DNA of 21,805 nucleotides from Apostichopus parvimensis (GCA_000934455.1 KN890060.1:29996-51800), one strand, 5' to 3'; numbered from the stretch's first letter, positions 1 to 9,843 are shown. Made by a program: numbers and translations. Notes: generated by a model not told the origin, from the letters alone.

Positions 1-945
1 GGTAGTGGGGGAGAAGTCGAGTTTATATTGAATGACCTCATGATAAGAGCTGTTCATGCTTTATCAAATAAATATATATTTTTGTGTGAAAACTACATGT
101 ACCTCTCCTTGCAGAAACCTAGAAAGTCAACTTATGTTGTCTGAAGGACAATTTTGCAGATTCTAATGTCAGCATACAGTGTATATAACCAGTGTGATCT
201 GCTACAAGTTTCTGTGTATGCCAAATTAAAATGTATCTGCGCTAAGTCTCGATTTATACTTTAATGGCTTCATCAGAAACGCATTACCTTGAATCTTGTG
301 CTTTTAAAATATATCGCAGTAACTTGAGGCCACGAGATACAGAATGTCGAGCGTTTTTAAGACGATTAGAACATCTCTTCAGGTTTTGTATATATAGATA
401 TCTGATACATAAAAATTTGATACATAATTACATGATTCTAAAAATCTGAATTATGATGCAAAAATATTTCAAAGTGGAAGAGGCTGAGGAAGGGGGGAAC
501 AGGGGGACATGTAAGGCAATAGACGGGGTGAGTAGAGGGATCAAGAAGAATAGGGTTTTTGAAACTTCATGTGAATGTCCATACTGCACATATAAATTTA
601 TACCACCTTGAGTTTCCACATGAATAATTGTTTAATAAAGTTATATTTAAATGAATATATATAGCAAATGTCTGAATCAGGGTTGTAATATGCAAATTAT
701 TCACTTAATTGGTTTGAAGCAATTAGATTAGTGAAAGATAATTGCCTAATTCTTGCTATAAAATACAAAATTAAGCACAGATCTGTACATGTATACTCAC
801 TGGAGGAGGAGGGTGCATAAGACAGAGACCTTCCAATGCATTTAATATACACATTAACTATACATAGCACTATAACCTTGTCATTAATAACTGCTTAACT
901 TACAGTGGATCTCCAATTAAGCTCTTTAACACCATCATAAATCCA
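1..945. other. AT-rich non-coding stretch
   Basis: No gene is recognised here. The DNA is AT-rich with a purine-rich patch at about 470-560. A pyrimidine-rich AG resembling a splice acceptor lies at 103-114, but no convincing exon follows it. An ATG-initiated frame at 264-449 (+) encodes 61 residues. Its first 40 residues are fairly polar and basic, and a weak GT donor follows position 382. It has a poor start context and matches no family I know, so I do not call it a gene. Confidence 0.5.
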
Positions 946-1345
946 CTCAAAATGAAAATGGCCTCGACAGAAGTATTTTATATTCTCTCTCTAGCACCTT
1001 GTGAAGCCGACTTTAACTCTCGTCTCAGAGTCTGCAGCAAAGGTTCTGAGAGGTTAACAAAGTTAAAAGCAGGTCAGTTGGAAATGGAGAGCTGTTAATT
1101 TGACAAATGTGTCTCTCTCATAGCTGTACAAATCCTCTTATGATCTCATTATAACCACTTCAAGAGAACGATACCCAACTGCGAAATATTTTATTTTTTA
1201 TTGATATATTTAAGCATTTCATCAGCTCGTTTGAGATTCCGCTGGACTTTAATTGGTGGCTTTGGCAAAGGTTGACACATTAGCAGATTGGTTCGTTGAA
1301 GAAGGGGGGGAAAAAACCCTGTCAAATTTAACAGGAAGTTTGTCA
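946..1345. promoter_or_regulatory. Candidate conserved non-coding block 1
   Basis: This block is less AT-biased than its flanks and free of obvious repeats. It contains compact words typical of animal enhancers: TTTGACAAATGTG near 1097, CTTTAATTGGTGGC near 1248 (a homeodomain-like core), and TTTGGCAAAG near 1260. It ends at a short G run followed by an A run near 1304-1316. No frame is coding-like. The regulatory call is inference from composition and motif density only. Confidence 0.18.
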
Positions 1346-1871
1346 AGTAAATCCCATCTAGCTATCAGTGTCAGCCAAACTACATCTTACAAAACACAAT
1401 CTCACAGCTTTAAGTACATTTAACCAAACCCTATAGAGTTCAATTAAGTTGAACTGAAGCCTCAGTTCATTGGTTTTTCAATTTTGCATTATAACCATTA
1501 TTGTATTGCTGCATACTTCCCATAAAATACACACAACTATATTACAAATTCCAACTGTGTGTATGTCATAAATAAATGGATTAACTGCGAGTGCATACAT
1601 TGAGGGGAATACAAAAGTAAAATATACACAAAACGAATTTTGACTGTAAAATGGTGTTTTTGGCTGGTAATTATTCTTACAAATATTATGAATGCTAAAT
1701 TCTGCCCTAATTCTTGCATGCAAATAAAGCTATAGGTACACATATGTTTGAAAGGATTATTACTATCTCAGATCTGTATAACAAAATCAGAATGTTGTGA
1801 AAAAACTCCAGTTAACTTTTTCACTATACTGCTCATCCAATGAAGATGAGCATATACAGTAAGCATACCAC
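1346..1871. other. AT-rich non-coding stretch
   Basis: I see no gene, repeat or strong motif here. Two overlapping minus-strand frames at 1478-1743 are rich in Ile, Tyr, Cys and Phe, as expected from translating AT-rich non-coding DNA, and are treated as chance. Confidence 0.5.
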
Positions 1872-1934
1872 TACTTTATATGTAGTGTATTCTAATTTTG
1901 ACTACATATGTTAGAATATATGTACTATAAAGTA
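1872..1934. repeat. Short imperfect inverted repeat (hairpin)
   Basis: Two 24-base arms (1872-1895 and 1911-1934) flank a 15-base loop. The outer eight bases (TACTTTAT/ATAAAGTA) and inner eight bases (TATTCTAA/TTAGAATA) pair perfectly, and about 18 of 24 positions pair overall. A competing fold pairs ATATGTAGT (1878-1886) with ACTACATAT (1901-1909). This could be a remnant of a miniature inverted-repeat element or a random AT palindrome. It is too weak and AT-rich to call a microRNA precursor. Confidence 0.4.
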
Positions 1935-2955
1935 AGTTCTCAAGGATGCTTGAAAAGCCCATATACTCCCAAATTACCTTTGGTTTGGTTACAAACGACG
2001 ATTTGGTTTAAACGAGCTTCAATAATTCACGGAAAAAAGCTCATAATCTTAAAGATGGAAACTTTGTATACTGCAGTGCCTGAATAAGTAGAATTGAGAC
2101 TTAAAAGCAGCTTGAAACAAAAACAAAAGTCTGACAAATTTACAGACACTCATCCCTTAGGTTTGTGTTCCTTAACTTCCTTTATTTAATGCTGCACCAA
2201 CATAGATTCCATTTCCAGTTACTGTACAATATGTAACATCACATGGTGATGAGCAATCTCAGACTGCTTGCATCAGGGATAAATTACCACTAAAATTTAA
2301 GATTAAATTTACAATAATTTAGCCCACATTTCATTTTACAGAAACCATTTGCTATATATATCCCTTTAACGCAGGCTGGTCACATGGAATTCCCATGTTT
2401 GTTAGCAGATGGTAACCAGTAATTTCAGGCTGAGTGGGTAGTTATATCTAATTAAACCCTCCTATTATTGGCACTGCTGATGAAGCATCGGTAATAAAAG
2501 ACATCTACCATCGTACTGCTATCTTCAAATCCAACCGTCCAAAGCTGTTGCCAAGTACCCGATTGAAGCTATCAAGTCATAAAAACACACGGTAAAAGTC
2601 AGACAGCCAACCAAAAACATCTACCGTCGTCTCCAAGCTTGTTGTTTACATCCTGACAATCAAATGTAAATAATTTCAAGTTTTCAACCCTGTGACAGAC
2701 CAATTTGATGATATGCTAATCCTCAGTCATTCCGCACTATAGTATAGAACATATCAGATCTACATAATACAAGCTAGGGTTTTAATTTTGGTGACATGAA
2801 ATTATTCCAAATTTTCAAGTGGTAGAGATCCAAACCCAATCATCATTGTTCATTGATATCATATCTTGTTTGTCGTCATGAAAGGTTTCATCAAATAGCT
2901 ATTAAAGAAAACAATAGAATTGAATAGAACGGTGTCATTTTCACTGAGCTTTTAG
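1935..2955. other. Non-coding stretch
   Basis: No gene is recognised. The part from about 2460 to 2700 has more balanced composition and two similar words, ACATCTACCATCGT and ACATCTACCGTCGT (near 2501 and 2618). This is a weak hint of a local duplication or a shared binding word. The rest is ordinary AT-rich DNA. Confidence 0.45.
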
Positions 2956-2960
2956 TGCAG

Positions 2961-3402
2961 TAAGTTGGAAAGGTCGAAAGTTAAATTTGGCAAACGCGTA
3001 CTGAGACTTTATATAGAGATACAAACCAGAGCCTTCATAACTGTGGTACAAAATTTGAATTTATTCCCTGAAAGTAAACCAAGTCATATTGAACACTGTA
3101 CTATAAGTACTGTACAGAAGTTAGCAGTTCTTATGAACAAGCCTTTTAAATTATTGCCAACTCACTTCTTGACACAGTACAGTATATTTACCTCCTGGTT
3201 ATTGATCATAAACAAACATGAACATGAAAGGAGATTTCTGGCTCTAGGATATTACAGTCAAATAAACTTTCATATAAATATAGTATATAGCCTTCATTAT
3301 GCCTATTTGTCATATTACATACTATTTATCCATGAAGTGGATGAAATTCATCAACACAGGCACTTATTGGATGAGTTTGAGGTAAGTGGTAGACTGGTAT
3401 AG
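2961..3402 (+). other. Unassigned open frame, possible internal exon
   Basis: The frame is open from 2956 to the stop at 3402, about 148 codons, the longest in the window. It has no upstream ATG and its first initiator-like codon is a TTG at 2965. It could only be translated as an internal exon. A pyrimidine-containing AG (2951-2960) sits at its left edge. A consensus splice donor, GAG followed by GTAAGT, starts at 3382 while the frame is still open, so the exon would be 2961-3381. The translation is rich in Leu, Ile, Tyr and His and matches no family I know. Chance is a serious alternative: I estimate such a frame arises roughly once in several windows of this composition. Confidence 0.15.
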
Positions 3403-3440
3403 AGGGCAGTAGACCAGAACAAGCCTTTGGCTACCAGTCT
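3391..3440. repeat. Small inverted repeat
   Basis: AGACTGGTA (3391-3399) is repeated in inverted orientation as TACCAGTCT (3432-3440), a nine-base perfect stem with a 32-base loop. It lies just downstream of the donor-like GTAAGT at 3382. Significance is doubtful. Confidence 0.3.
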
Positions 3441-3631
3441 TTTTAGATTTATGGTAAACTAAGAGTGCAGTTGCTATGAGGAGACAGGTTAAGTTAAGTG
3501 GGGCTTAAATGTTAGAATGAGTTACTTATCAATTAAGTTTAGAGACTAGAGTAAATGCTAATTATGAACAATTGAAAAATGAATGGATAAATTATAAACT
3601 GGAAATATACAAAGAAATGTTTAACTAGAAT

Positions 3632-3705
3632 TGGATTCAAATCAGAGACCACAGAGAGTTGACAAGCCCTGCATCTGAATCAACTGAATTATCCAGCCCT
3701 TAGTC
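3632..3705 (-). repeat. tRNA-derived SINE-like head
   Basis: Read on the minus strand, this resembles a decayed tRNA. A box A-like word, TAATTCAGTTGA, occupies 3691-3680 and matches about 9 of 12 positions of a canonical A box. A box B-like word, GATTTGAATCC, occupies 3643-3633 and matches about 9 of 11 positions. The boxes are 48 bases apart, within the tRNA range. Between them GGCTTGTC resembles the anticodon loop of a tRNA-Thr. The anticodon and T stems do not pair well, so it is not a functional tRNA. Such heads belong to RNA polymerase III-transcribed SINEs. The body would extend to lower coordinates on the plus strand, but I cannot see its end or a tail. Confidence 0.45.
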
Positions 3706-4150
3706 AGCTTTCAGTTTAATGTATTCAAATTATCATTAGTTTGCTTCAATTGTTATTTAACATGTAGTGCCGTATTAAACCAAAATGGTTCCTTTAAATT
3801 TAGTCTTAAAAGTTTTAAAAAAAAAGTCTTGCAATATGTAGCACAGGATTTCCAACAATATATATACCGACTGCATCTCTGCTCCCAAATTCCCCCTTAC
3901 AAATCCTCTAATCAAATAAATGAGTATCCCAGACAGGTTTGGATGCAGATGTTTTACGTCCCATCACCTCGTGGATGCACTTTTCCCAGCCTGAGCAAAA
4001 ACCATCTGAATCCCAGGAAGAGTTTACTGCTGCAGCATGCATGCATGCAGGATAAAGAGATTAGTCTGTGGTGACCGACATCTAGACAGATGTACGACAA
4101 AAGGCTTAACTTAACTTTATCGTTAAAGCCCTTTTCAAAATTACATTTTA
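3706..4150. other. Non-coding stretch with ATGC repeat
   Basis: No gene is recognised. From about 3940 to 4060 the composition is balanced, and there is a palindromic ATGC-rich core, GCATGCATGCATGCAG, near 4036-4050. Two opposite-strand frames overlap here (3829-4074 plus and 3954-4292 minus). Neither translates to anything recognisable, and both are treated as chance. Confidence 0.4.
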
Positions 4151-4668
4151 CTGATCCCCAAGGTTTCCTAATTTGGCAAACAACCTTAACATGTGAATTT
4201 TCTAGCTTTGCAATAATATAGTTTTGTTCATGATTGATAAAGTCTGTAATGAATGTTAATTTGTAACCAAACAAATTAAAACCATGCATCATAAAATATT
4301 AAATTGTCTATGTAGCTATTACTGAGAAGTACTTGTTTTATTGTATCACCGTAATAATGTCTGTATGAAGGGGAAAAAAGGGGGAGGGGGGTCTTCAGCA
4401 AAACTAATTAAAACCATCAGTTTTGGGGTACATGTATAATTTACAAACTCCAGAAATAAAAAAATATATATTTTTACGGTTTTTCCTTACATTACATTGA
4501 AAATGGATCGATCACCACCCCCATTGTACAAATGAACGCTAACACTGTTTATTAAAATTTGGCAAACATGTTAGTCTCTTCTCTGCAGTATCTCTTTAAT
4601 TTACTAGAAAAACTTAACCTAGAGCCCTGTGAAGATAGGGGTGAGAAAACATAATTTGTAACATTTAG
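4151..4668. other. AT-rich non-coding stretch
   Basis: I see no gene. It holds a G/A-rich tract at about 4369-4391 and the perfect 16-base AT palindrome AAAAATATATATTTTT at 4460-4475. Confidence 0.45.
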
Positions 4669-4888
4669 CTGTGGATATGTGAAACATGGACAAGAAATAG
4701 TAATGAAAGAGACAGATGAAACTTCTGGAAAGAGCATTGCAATAATGGAGGAGTTGGTTGAAAAAGCAGGATTACGACACCCTAGAGATAAATTTCTAGT
4801 TGCTATCATACCGTTAGGCAGCAGCTGGTTCATCGATAAAATTTATAACATAGCCTACCCAACAACAAAAACACAAGATCATACCTGA
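4669..4888 (+). other. Unassigned open frame, possible 3' exon
   Basis: The frame is open from 4655 to a TGA at 4888. If the AG at 4667-4668 (in ACATTTAG) were a splice acceptor, the exon would encode about 72 residues. The middle part is rich in Glu, Lys, Gly and Ile with balanced hydrophobic spacing, more protein-like than the neighbouring frames. The first ATG in frame is at about 4703. No family is recognised. The acceptor has a poor pyrimidine tract, and no coding neighbour supports it. Confidence 0.13.
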
Positions 4889-5285
4889 AGATATTTGAAA
4901 ATATATGAAAATGTTATACCTATGTTACTTGAATTTTTGAACTCTCCGAGAGGAAGCAGGGATAGCGATGGGCCTCTGGGATGGTGGGGTGGGGAGGGTA
5001 ATGGGAGGGGAAGATAAACGGAATAGCCCCCCATCTCAAAATTTTCTTTTGTTCAACATATATGAACGTGTATTTGTAGAAATTGGTTCCATTCTGTTAG
5101 CTCTGTAGCAGGGTTGCGTTCTACAAGGCAAACATGACAGCTTTGACCTTTTTTCAAATTGTATTAGCTTGAGAAATATGTAGTGCAGATCTGGTCAAGC
5201 AGCAATTTGGACAATATTTGAAATTAATAGATATAGTTGCTAAAAGTTGTCATATTTCCCCACAGTAGATTGATTCAAAACCCTA
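4889..5285. other. Non-coding stretch with G-rich tract
   Basis: No gene is recognised. The interval holds the G-quadruplex motif annotated separately at 4986-5010, then ordinary AT-rich DNA up to the C run at 5286. Confidence 0.45.
4986..5010 (+). other. Predicted G-quadruplex motif
   Basis: The plus strand shows five G runs of 4, 4, 3, 3 and 4 bases separated by T, A, TAAT and A. This satisfies the standard intramolecular G-quadruplex pattern (runs of at least 3 Gs, loops of at most 7). More G runs lie just upstream. A role in transcription or replication is not shown. Confidence 0.6.
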
Positions 5286-5391
5286 CCCCTCCCCCCCCCC
5301 CACACCACTGTCACTTTTAGCTGATTAACATTTTGATTGCTTTTAACACATTGCTTTCTTTTCCTTCCTTTTTTTTTGGGGGGGGGAGGGG
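5286..5391. repeat. C-run / G-run inverted repeat
   Basis: CCCC-T-C9 (5286-5299) is an exact inverted match of G9-A-GGGG (5378-5391). This gives a 14-bp, almost all G:C stem with a 78-base loop. The left arm lies in an 11-C run and the right arm is preceded by a T run. The homopurine/homopyrimidine arms could also form triplex DNA. Minus-strand and plus-strand frames across it (5240-5560) are by-products of these runs. Confidence 0.55.
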
Positions 5392-5392
5392 G

Positions 5393-6120
5393 ACAGTGTG
5401 TGAAGGGCCACAATTGTGCTGTCTGATGGATGATGGTCAGAGTCACTTGTGCATTAAAGCTTTTCTTCCTATTTCCCCCTCTTTTCACCAAGTAATTCAG
5501 TGTTTGTTTTGCAAAACAGGTATGGAAAGTAGCCCTACTGTAGCTATACAAAAGATATAGTTTATGTGTATACCTACAGTATACAGAGATGACCTTCCCA
5601 TGTTCATATACTGGTGCATATTATTTCATAGCAAGGAATAGTGAAAACACTGACATTCATTCTTGTAGCCCCAGCTGTTACACACAACAAGATGACAGAG
5701 ACATTGACCACTGCATTTCAAACCATGTTGCACTTTTTATAAGAGATACCTGCAATAGTATATTATCTCTGAATTGTTATATACAGTATTCGTAAATAAT
5801 AACGTACATGTAGAATGACATACAACATGTCTGACTAATTTGAGAGGACAAGGAGTAGATTCCCCAAACCTTACTGGCTGTGTAGCTGTCTTCCTAGGTG
5901 GTAGATTTTGAAGGAGGTGTAAGTGGGCGGTGCCCAGGGAGTGAGGGTGCAGTGCTAAAACATTCCAATGTGTAGTTAGGTAGATGGGAAAAGGCAGATG
6001 AAGAGTGAGAGAGGTGAGAGAGGAGCGAAGTAAATCTACAATTCATCTGATACACCAAGACCTGTCACAAGTTTGATACATAATTTATGCAATTGTTAAT
6101 GCATACATGTAAATATGACC
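5393..6120. other. Non-coding stretch with purine-rich tract
   Basis: No gene is recognised. An ATG frame at 5589-5795 (+) encodes 68 residues with eight cysteines but matches nothing known and has no splice support. From about 5890 to 6040 the plus strand is strongly purine-rich, with GGTGAGAGAGG-type words near 6010, which suggests a decayed GA repeat. Confidence 0.4.
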
Positions 6121-6530
6121 TTTGACACCCTCATGGCAACCTTGGCAAATATGAATGGCTGTGCAGTATTTTACACCTCTTCTATGTAGAGTACACTAAT
6201 GATCTTACTCAGCCGGCCATGTCACTTGACCCACTAATCCAATTCACCAGGAATACTTTCCCTTGTGGAGAGAATTGATTTCTTGAGCCCTCGTCGGCAT
6301 CTTGGAGTCCTCTGGCAACTTTTAGAGAGTTTTCGCCTTCCGGGCAATCCAGAAAGTGTCAGGAGGGAGTTGACTCAATCAATTTCTCTCAATCTTTAGT
6401 CCCGTTAATAAACCTTCCAAGATTCAGCCAGATTCTCATCCTGTAAAAAAAGCCTACCAATAACAACCGAATGGCTTGCACACGACTTTATCGCAGAAGC
6501 TTGGCTTCGAGGGTCAAATAAAATCAAGTA
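6121..6530. promoter_or_regulatory. Candidate conserved non-coding block 2
   Basis: This is the clearest non-repetitive, balanced-composition block in the left half. It has a TAATCC word (6235-6240, the Otx/bicoid class core), an AP-1-like TGACTCA (6371-6377), a GATA-like TTTATCGC near 6488, and several ATCAATT/ATCTT words. CpGs are more frequent than in the flanks. No frame is open across it. An enhancer function is inferred only. Confidence 0.22.
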
Positions 6531-8040
6531 TTATAAACAGAAGACAGGAATATGAAGACTAATGTACTAACTTAAATCTCTTGTCCTTTTTGCTTCACTA
6601 TCTTTAAAGTTTGATAACTAATTTCAAAATTGGGCATGTCATTCAATCTTTTCTTTTACATTTAAAATTTGATTCAAATCTTGGTATTTTACATACAGTA
6701 ATATTCATTCTCACCAAAAGTTTTCCCTGCAAATTTAGCTGTGGCTACTGTATGTATCCATTGTGTAATTTGATTAACTGTCAGTGTATACCTTCATGGT
6801 AACAAGATTTAACCCTAAAAGTACTAAATTTCTTGTTACTCTACTCTGTAAACTCTGGTCATCGTTTAATCCATATATCACCTCCTCCTACATTATGGCT
6901 TAAATTTACAAAGTAATAAATTATTTTAAAGATGAAAAATCTCATGTTAACACCATTTGCACAATGTGACATCAGTCTAAAGAGGTTATGAGCTGTACTC
7001 AGATCTTAAATCTGTGTTAACAAACTGGGGTAAAAATTGGTACAACCTTTCTTTTTTAGTTGGAGACACATGATTTAACAATATTTGAGGCTCACTGTAC
7101 GTTCCAATATTAATGAACAATTTAATCTAGCATGTAAACAAAGGAATGAATCTTAAGAAAAATAAATTTGGTCTGATACAGTATCACAATTTAGGTAAAA
7201 GTGTTTTAATAATTTCCCTTCATGGCAAAGATTTCTAACACCAAAATTTGTAAAGAATTAATATATACTGATTTTTTTGCAAAATGCAGAAGACTCTGTG
7301 CTTGCGGGAGTCTGAAATTCAGGCCCTGAAGTAATTCTACTGAAATGACATGCTGATACTTTCTAATCTTATAATCTCCCATTTTTAATATTCCTGAGGT
7401 TAAACAAGAATGTGTGCCTTTTCTATTTGCAAACACATCCTTGCCAAAACCAGCGCTTCATGTGACAATTTTGGAGCAAAGATAATCAACTGCACAGTGG
7501 AATTCTATCTTGTAAAATGATCATGTTCTGGTTTATGTTGCATGACAGGCACGCACCATGCAAGGTGAAATGGAAAAAATAGCTTTTATGGTTTTAAATT
7601 GGACTAATATGAGATATGAAATTACAACATTATCATAACCTATAACCTACATATTTGAACTTCTGTAGCTGAAATGCCTTAGCCTTCGAACCTTGAAAGG
7701 TGTTGGTTACACTTCTTTGCTGTTAATAGAAATCTCTAAAATTGCTGCGGGAACATAAAATGATATATTAGAACTGTAAATGAAAGCTTCATGAGATTTT
7801 GCAGAATTACTTACATAAAATCTGGGGGTTGTGTGTTTGCAGAGCTTCTTTGGACATTAGACACAGGTCAATGCATAGAGGGTTAGTCTGAGTCTGGGCA
7901 CCACTCCGCCCTCATATCCAGTTGAGAAGAGGTGGAAAGTCCTTGTGCTTTGACTAATGCATTATATAGCTAATTTACTGTACTAATTACTCTCCCCTAA
8001 ATTCAATTATATTTTACATACAAATTTGACCAACTAAGGA
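6531..8040. other. Long AT-rich non-coding stretch
   Basis: I see no gene, RNA or defined repeat over about 1.5 kb. The short frames at 6611-6802 (+) and 7206-7436 (-) look like translated AT-rich DNA. A balanced patch lies near 7660-7720. Confidence 0.45.
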
Positions 8041-8260
8041 AGAGTGGAGGGGAGGGATTCTTTCTTCCATACTCATAACCCACCCACACCCCACACCCTG
8101 CCTTTTCAGTTACATTCCTTCAATAATTGCCCAGACTTCCCCCACCTTATCTATGAATGCACCAGCCTCAGGTCTGAGACTTCCTCCGCCAGTCTGTCTC
8201 CCTCTATCTTAGAGAGCCTCTCCTGACCATCTCACGTCCCACTTCTAGATTCTCACAAAA
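8041..8260. repeat. C/T-rich low-complexity tract
   Basis: After a short G/A stretch at 8043-8057 the plus strand is strongly pyrimidine-rich with CCCACCCACACCCCACACCC-type sequence and runs of CTCC. A 60-codon frame at 8044-8226 (rich in Pro, Ser, His) follows directly from this composition and is not called as a gene. Confidence 0.4.
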
Positions 8261-8575
8261 TCGTCTCACGGACCAAAGATGCAATTCAACGGATTCTACT
8301 TTTATACGCATGTATTCAACCAAATCAAGCCTTTCATGGTCTTTAATTTACACACAACTTGAATAGAAACCTGACCACTGTAAACGATTTAATTTCCACC
8401 TTGAAATTAGCTGGGCCATTCTCTTTAAATTAATAAGAAGCCATCAATTTGGTTAGTTTTCCTGCTGGTTTTTCTTTTTTCTTTCCTTTTTATTCTCGGT
8501 AGGATTCATTATTAGTTATAAATATTACCAAACCACCATCTTGAAGTTACCTAAAAGGCTATAACACAAACTGAG
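8261..8575. other. Non-coding stretch with T/C tract
   Basis: No gene is recognised. A polypyrimidine run lies at about 8469-8495. The part from 8380 to 8450 contains TTAATTTCC and TTAATAAG-like words and may extend the regulatory-like block that follows. Confidence 0.35.
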
Positions 8576-8830
8576 AAACGGTCTCTATAATGTAAGGTGA
8601 GATTTTCCAATGAACCAAAAATTCAAACAAAAGTTAGAGACAGTATTTCAATCAAATAAAAATAGCTCTACGACCTTGGATTGATTACTAACGAGTTACT
8701 TTCCTGTAGCAGATAATGCCATTAGCTGACAGGAGAGACATAATTTGATAGTTTTATGAGCAGAGAGGAGCTGTTAGATTTATGGGTATAGCGCTGTAGC
8801 ATTAAAGGGACATTGCTAGTTTCAGCAAAC
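8576..8830. promoter_or_regulatory. Candidate conserved non-coding block 3
   Basis: This balanced-composition block has TTGATTAC (8681-8688), a GATA word AGATAA (8711-8716), CCATTAGC (a homeodomain core) and a Meis-like TGACAG (8727-8732) within about 55 bases, then TTTTATGAG near 8752 (Hox/Cdx-like). Tight clustering of these classes is common in developmental enhancers. The call rests on motif density alone. Confidence 0.22.
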
Positions 8831-9052
8831 TGTCTATATTAAACATATGTGTGACAGTTATTTGTGATAACAATTATCACTCTACCAGGAGACATTCCTT
8901 GGTGTGGAAGGCACCCTAATCACATTTCACATCATTACAGCCTCTAATTAATATCAAGTATCTTGAGAAGCAAAATAACTCAAAAGAATACTTTAAAGTT
9001 TAATACGACATCAATCAATAGAAATTTATGGCAAATGTTACCAAGCTCGTTT
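8831..9052. other. Non-coding stretch
   Basis: I see no gene, repeat or strong motif apart from scattered AT-rich words. Confidence 0.4.
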
Positions 9053-9096
9053 GGATGGATCCTTCTTTGTTTTTAAAAACAAACAAGTTTGCATCC
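9053..9096. repeat. Perfect 18-bp palindrome in longer imperfect arms
   Basis: TTTGTTTTTAAAAACAAA (9066-9083) is a perfect palindrome with no spacer. The symmetry continues outward: 18 of 22 positions pair between 9053-9074 and 9075-9096, including GGAT(G/C)-type ends. Each half holds a forkhead-like TGTTT/AAACA word, so it could be a head-to-head pair of forkhead-type sites, or a remnant of a foldback element. Confidence 0.5.
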
Positions 9097-9306
9097 GGAA
9101 GGTTGCTTCAATTCTCAAGACTTATTTATATTTTTTATTGACATTTTCGTTTGTTAATATATGGTAAAACTAACGATATGTCTGGTTAGTAAAGAAATGA
9201 GGAGCTTGGAATGATGCCCAATGTGGGTGGTGGGGGGGGGGGAGGGAGATCATTGCATGCCAAAGGGTATCCCAATAGCAATCTTTATGTATGAAGGTAA
9301 AGCAAG
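9097..9306. other. Non-coding stretch with G run
   Basis: No gene is recognised. An 11-base G run at 9232-9242 follows a GTGGGTGGT stretch. Confidence 0.45.
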
Positions 9307-9510
9307 ATGGCACTTTTTCATATAAAATTAAAGAAGAACAGCATCAGAAATGTACTACATACAGCTACAGTGGATGAATACAAAATCTGCTCTGAATGTC
9401 TACAGTACACTTTGCCCTACAACCACTATAGTTTTCTGGGTTCAAAACACCACTGGGAGTCTGAGATTCTCATCTTGATGTATTTATACTTTGCAGTGTT
9501 GTTCAGCTGA
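9307..9510 (+). other. Unassigned ATG frame with good start context
   Basis: This frame has a genuine ATG with A at -3 and G at +4, and encodes 67 residues ending in TGA. The N-terminal third is basic and the C-terminus hydrophobic. The segment around 9420-9475 reads through a GGGTTCAAAACACCACTGGG stretch that could instead be part of a dispersed repeat. A minus-strand frame (9426-9743) overlaps it. No family is recognised and no splice or polyadenylation signal supports expression. Confidence 0.1.
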
Positions 9511-9649
9511 GTCTCGAATTCTTCTTTGGAATTGGTATTTCTGGTTTTACAAAGCCGGGTTTTTGGCTCTGTTCTGCCAATAGTTTTGAGACAACTTTTT
9601 TTCGTTGCTGCTGCATAGCATTGATGATGAATGGGGTGGGGGGGGGGGT
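9511..9649. repeat. G-rich low-complexity tract
   Basis: After ordinary sequence to about 9620, G runs of 4 (9633-9636) and 11 (9638-9648) follow one another. With the G8 run at 9693-9700 beyond the minisatellite they make the plus strand prone to G-quadruplex formation. Confidence 0.4.
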
Positions 9650-9693
9650 GGTGGATGCCTTGATGATGCCTTAATGATGCCTTGATGATGATG
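9650..9693. repeat. 11-bp minisatellite
   Basis: About three to four tandem copies of TGATGATGCCT are present (9661-9671, 9672-9682, 9683-9693, plus a partial copy at 9652-9660), varying at one or two positions. It is framed by an 11-base G run on the left and an 8-base G run on the right. It looks like slippage expansion. Confidence 0.7.
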
Positions 9694-9843
9694 GGGGGGG
9701 AGATGGGTGCCTTCAACTCTATCAGTGTTTTGGGTGTGACCATTATAGGACTGGCTTGTCATGCTATGTTAACTCATTGAAGTGACACAGCTTCATATTT
9801 ATATTCCAGTGTCATTCTACATCCATCACATGGATACCACCAC
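9694..9843. other. Non-coding stretch
   Basis: No gene is recognised. A short tandem word, CACATGGATA, occurs twice at about 9829-9850. Confidence 0.4.

Noticed and set aside
5240-5560. Opposite-strand frames with Pro or Gly runs.
   Set aside because: They are explained by the C11 and G9 homopolymers of the inverted repeat.
8044-8226. A Pro/Ser/His-rich 60-codon frame.
   Set aside because: It is a direct translation of the C/T-rich low-complexity tract.
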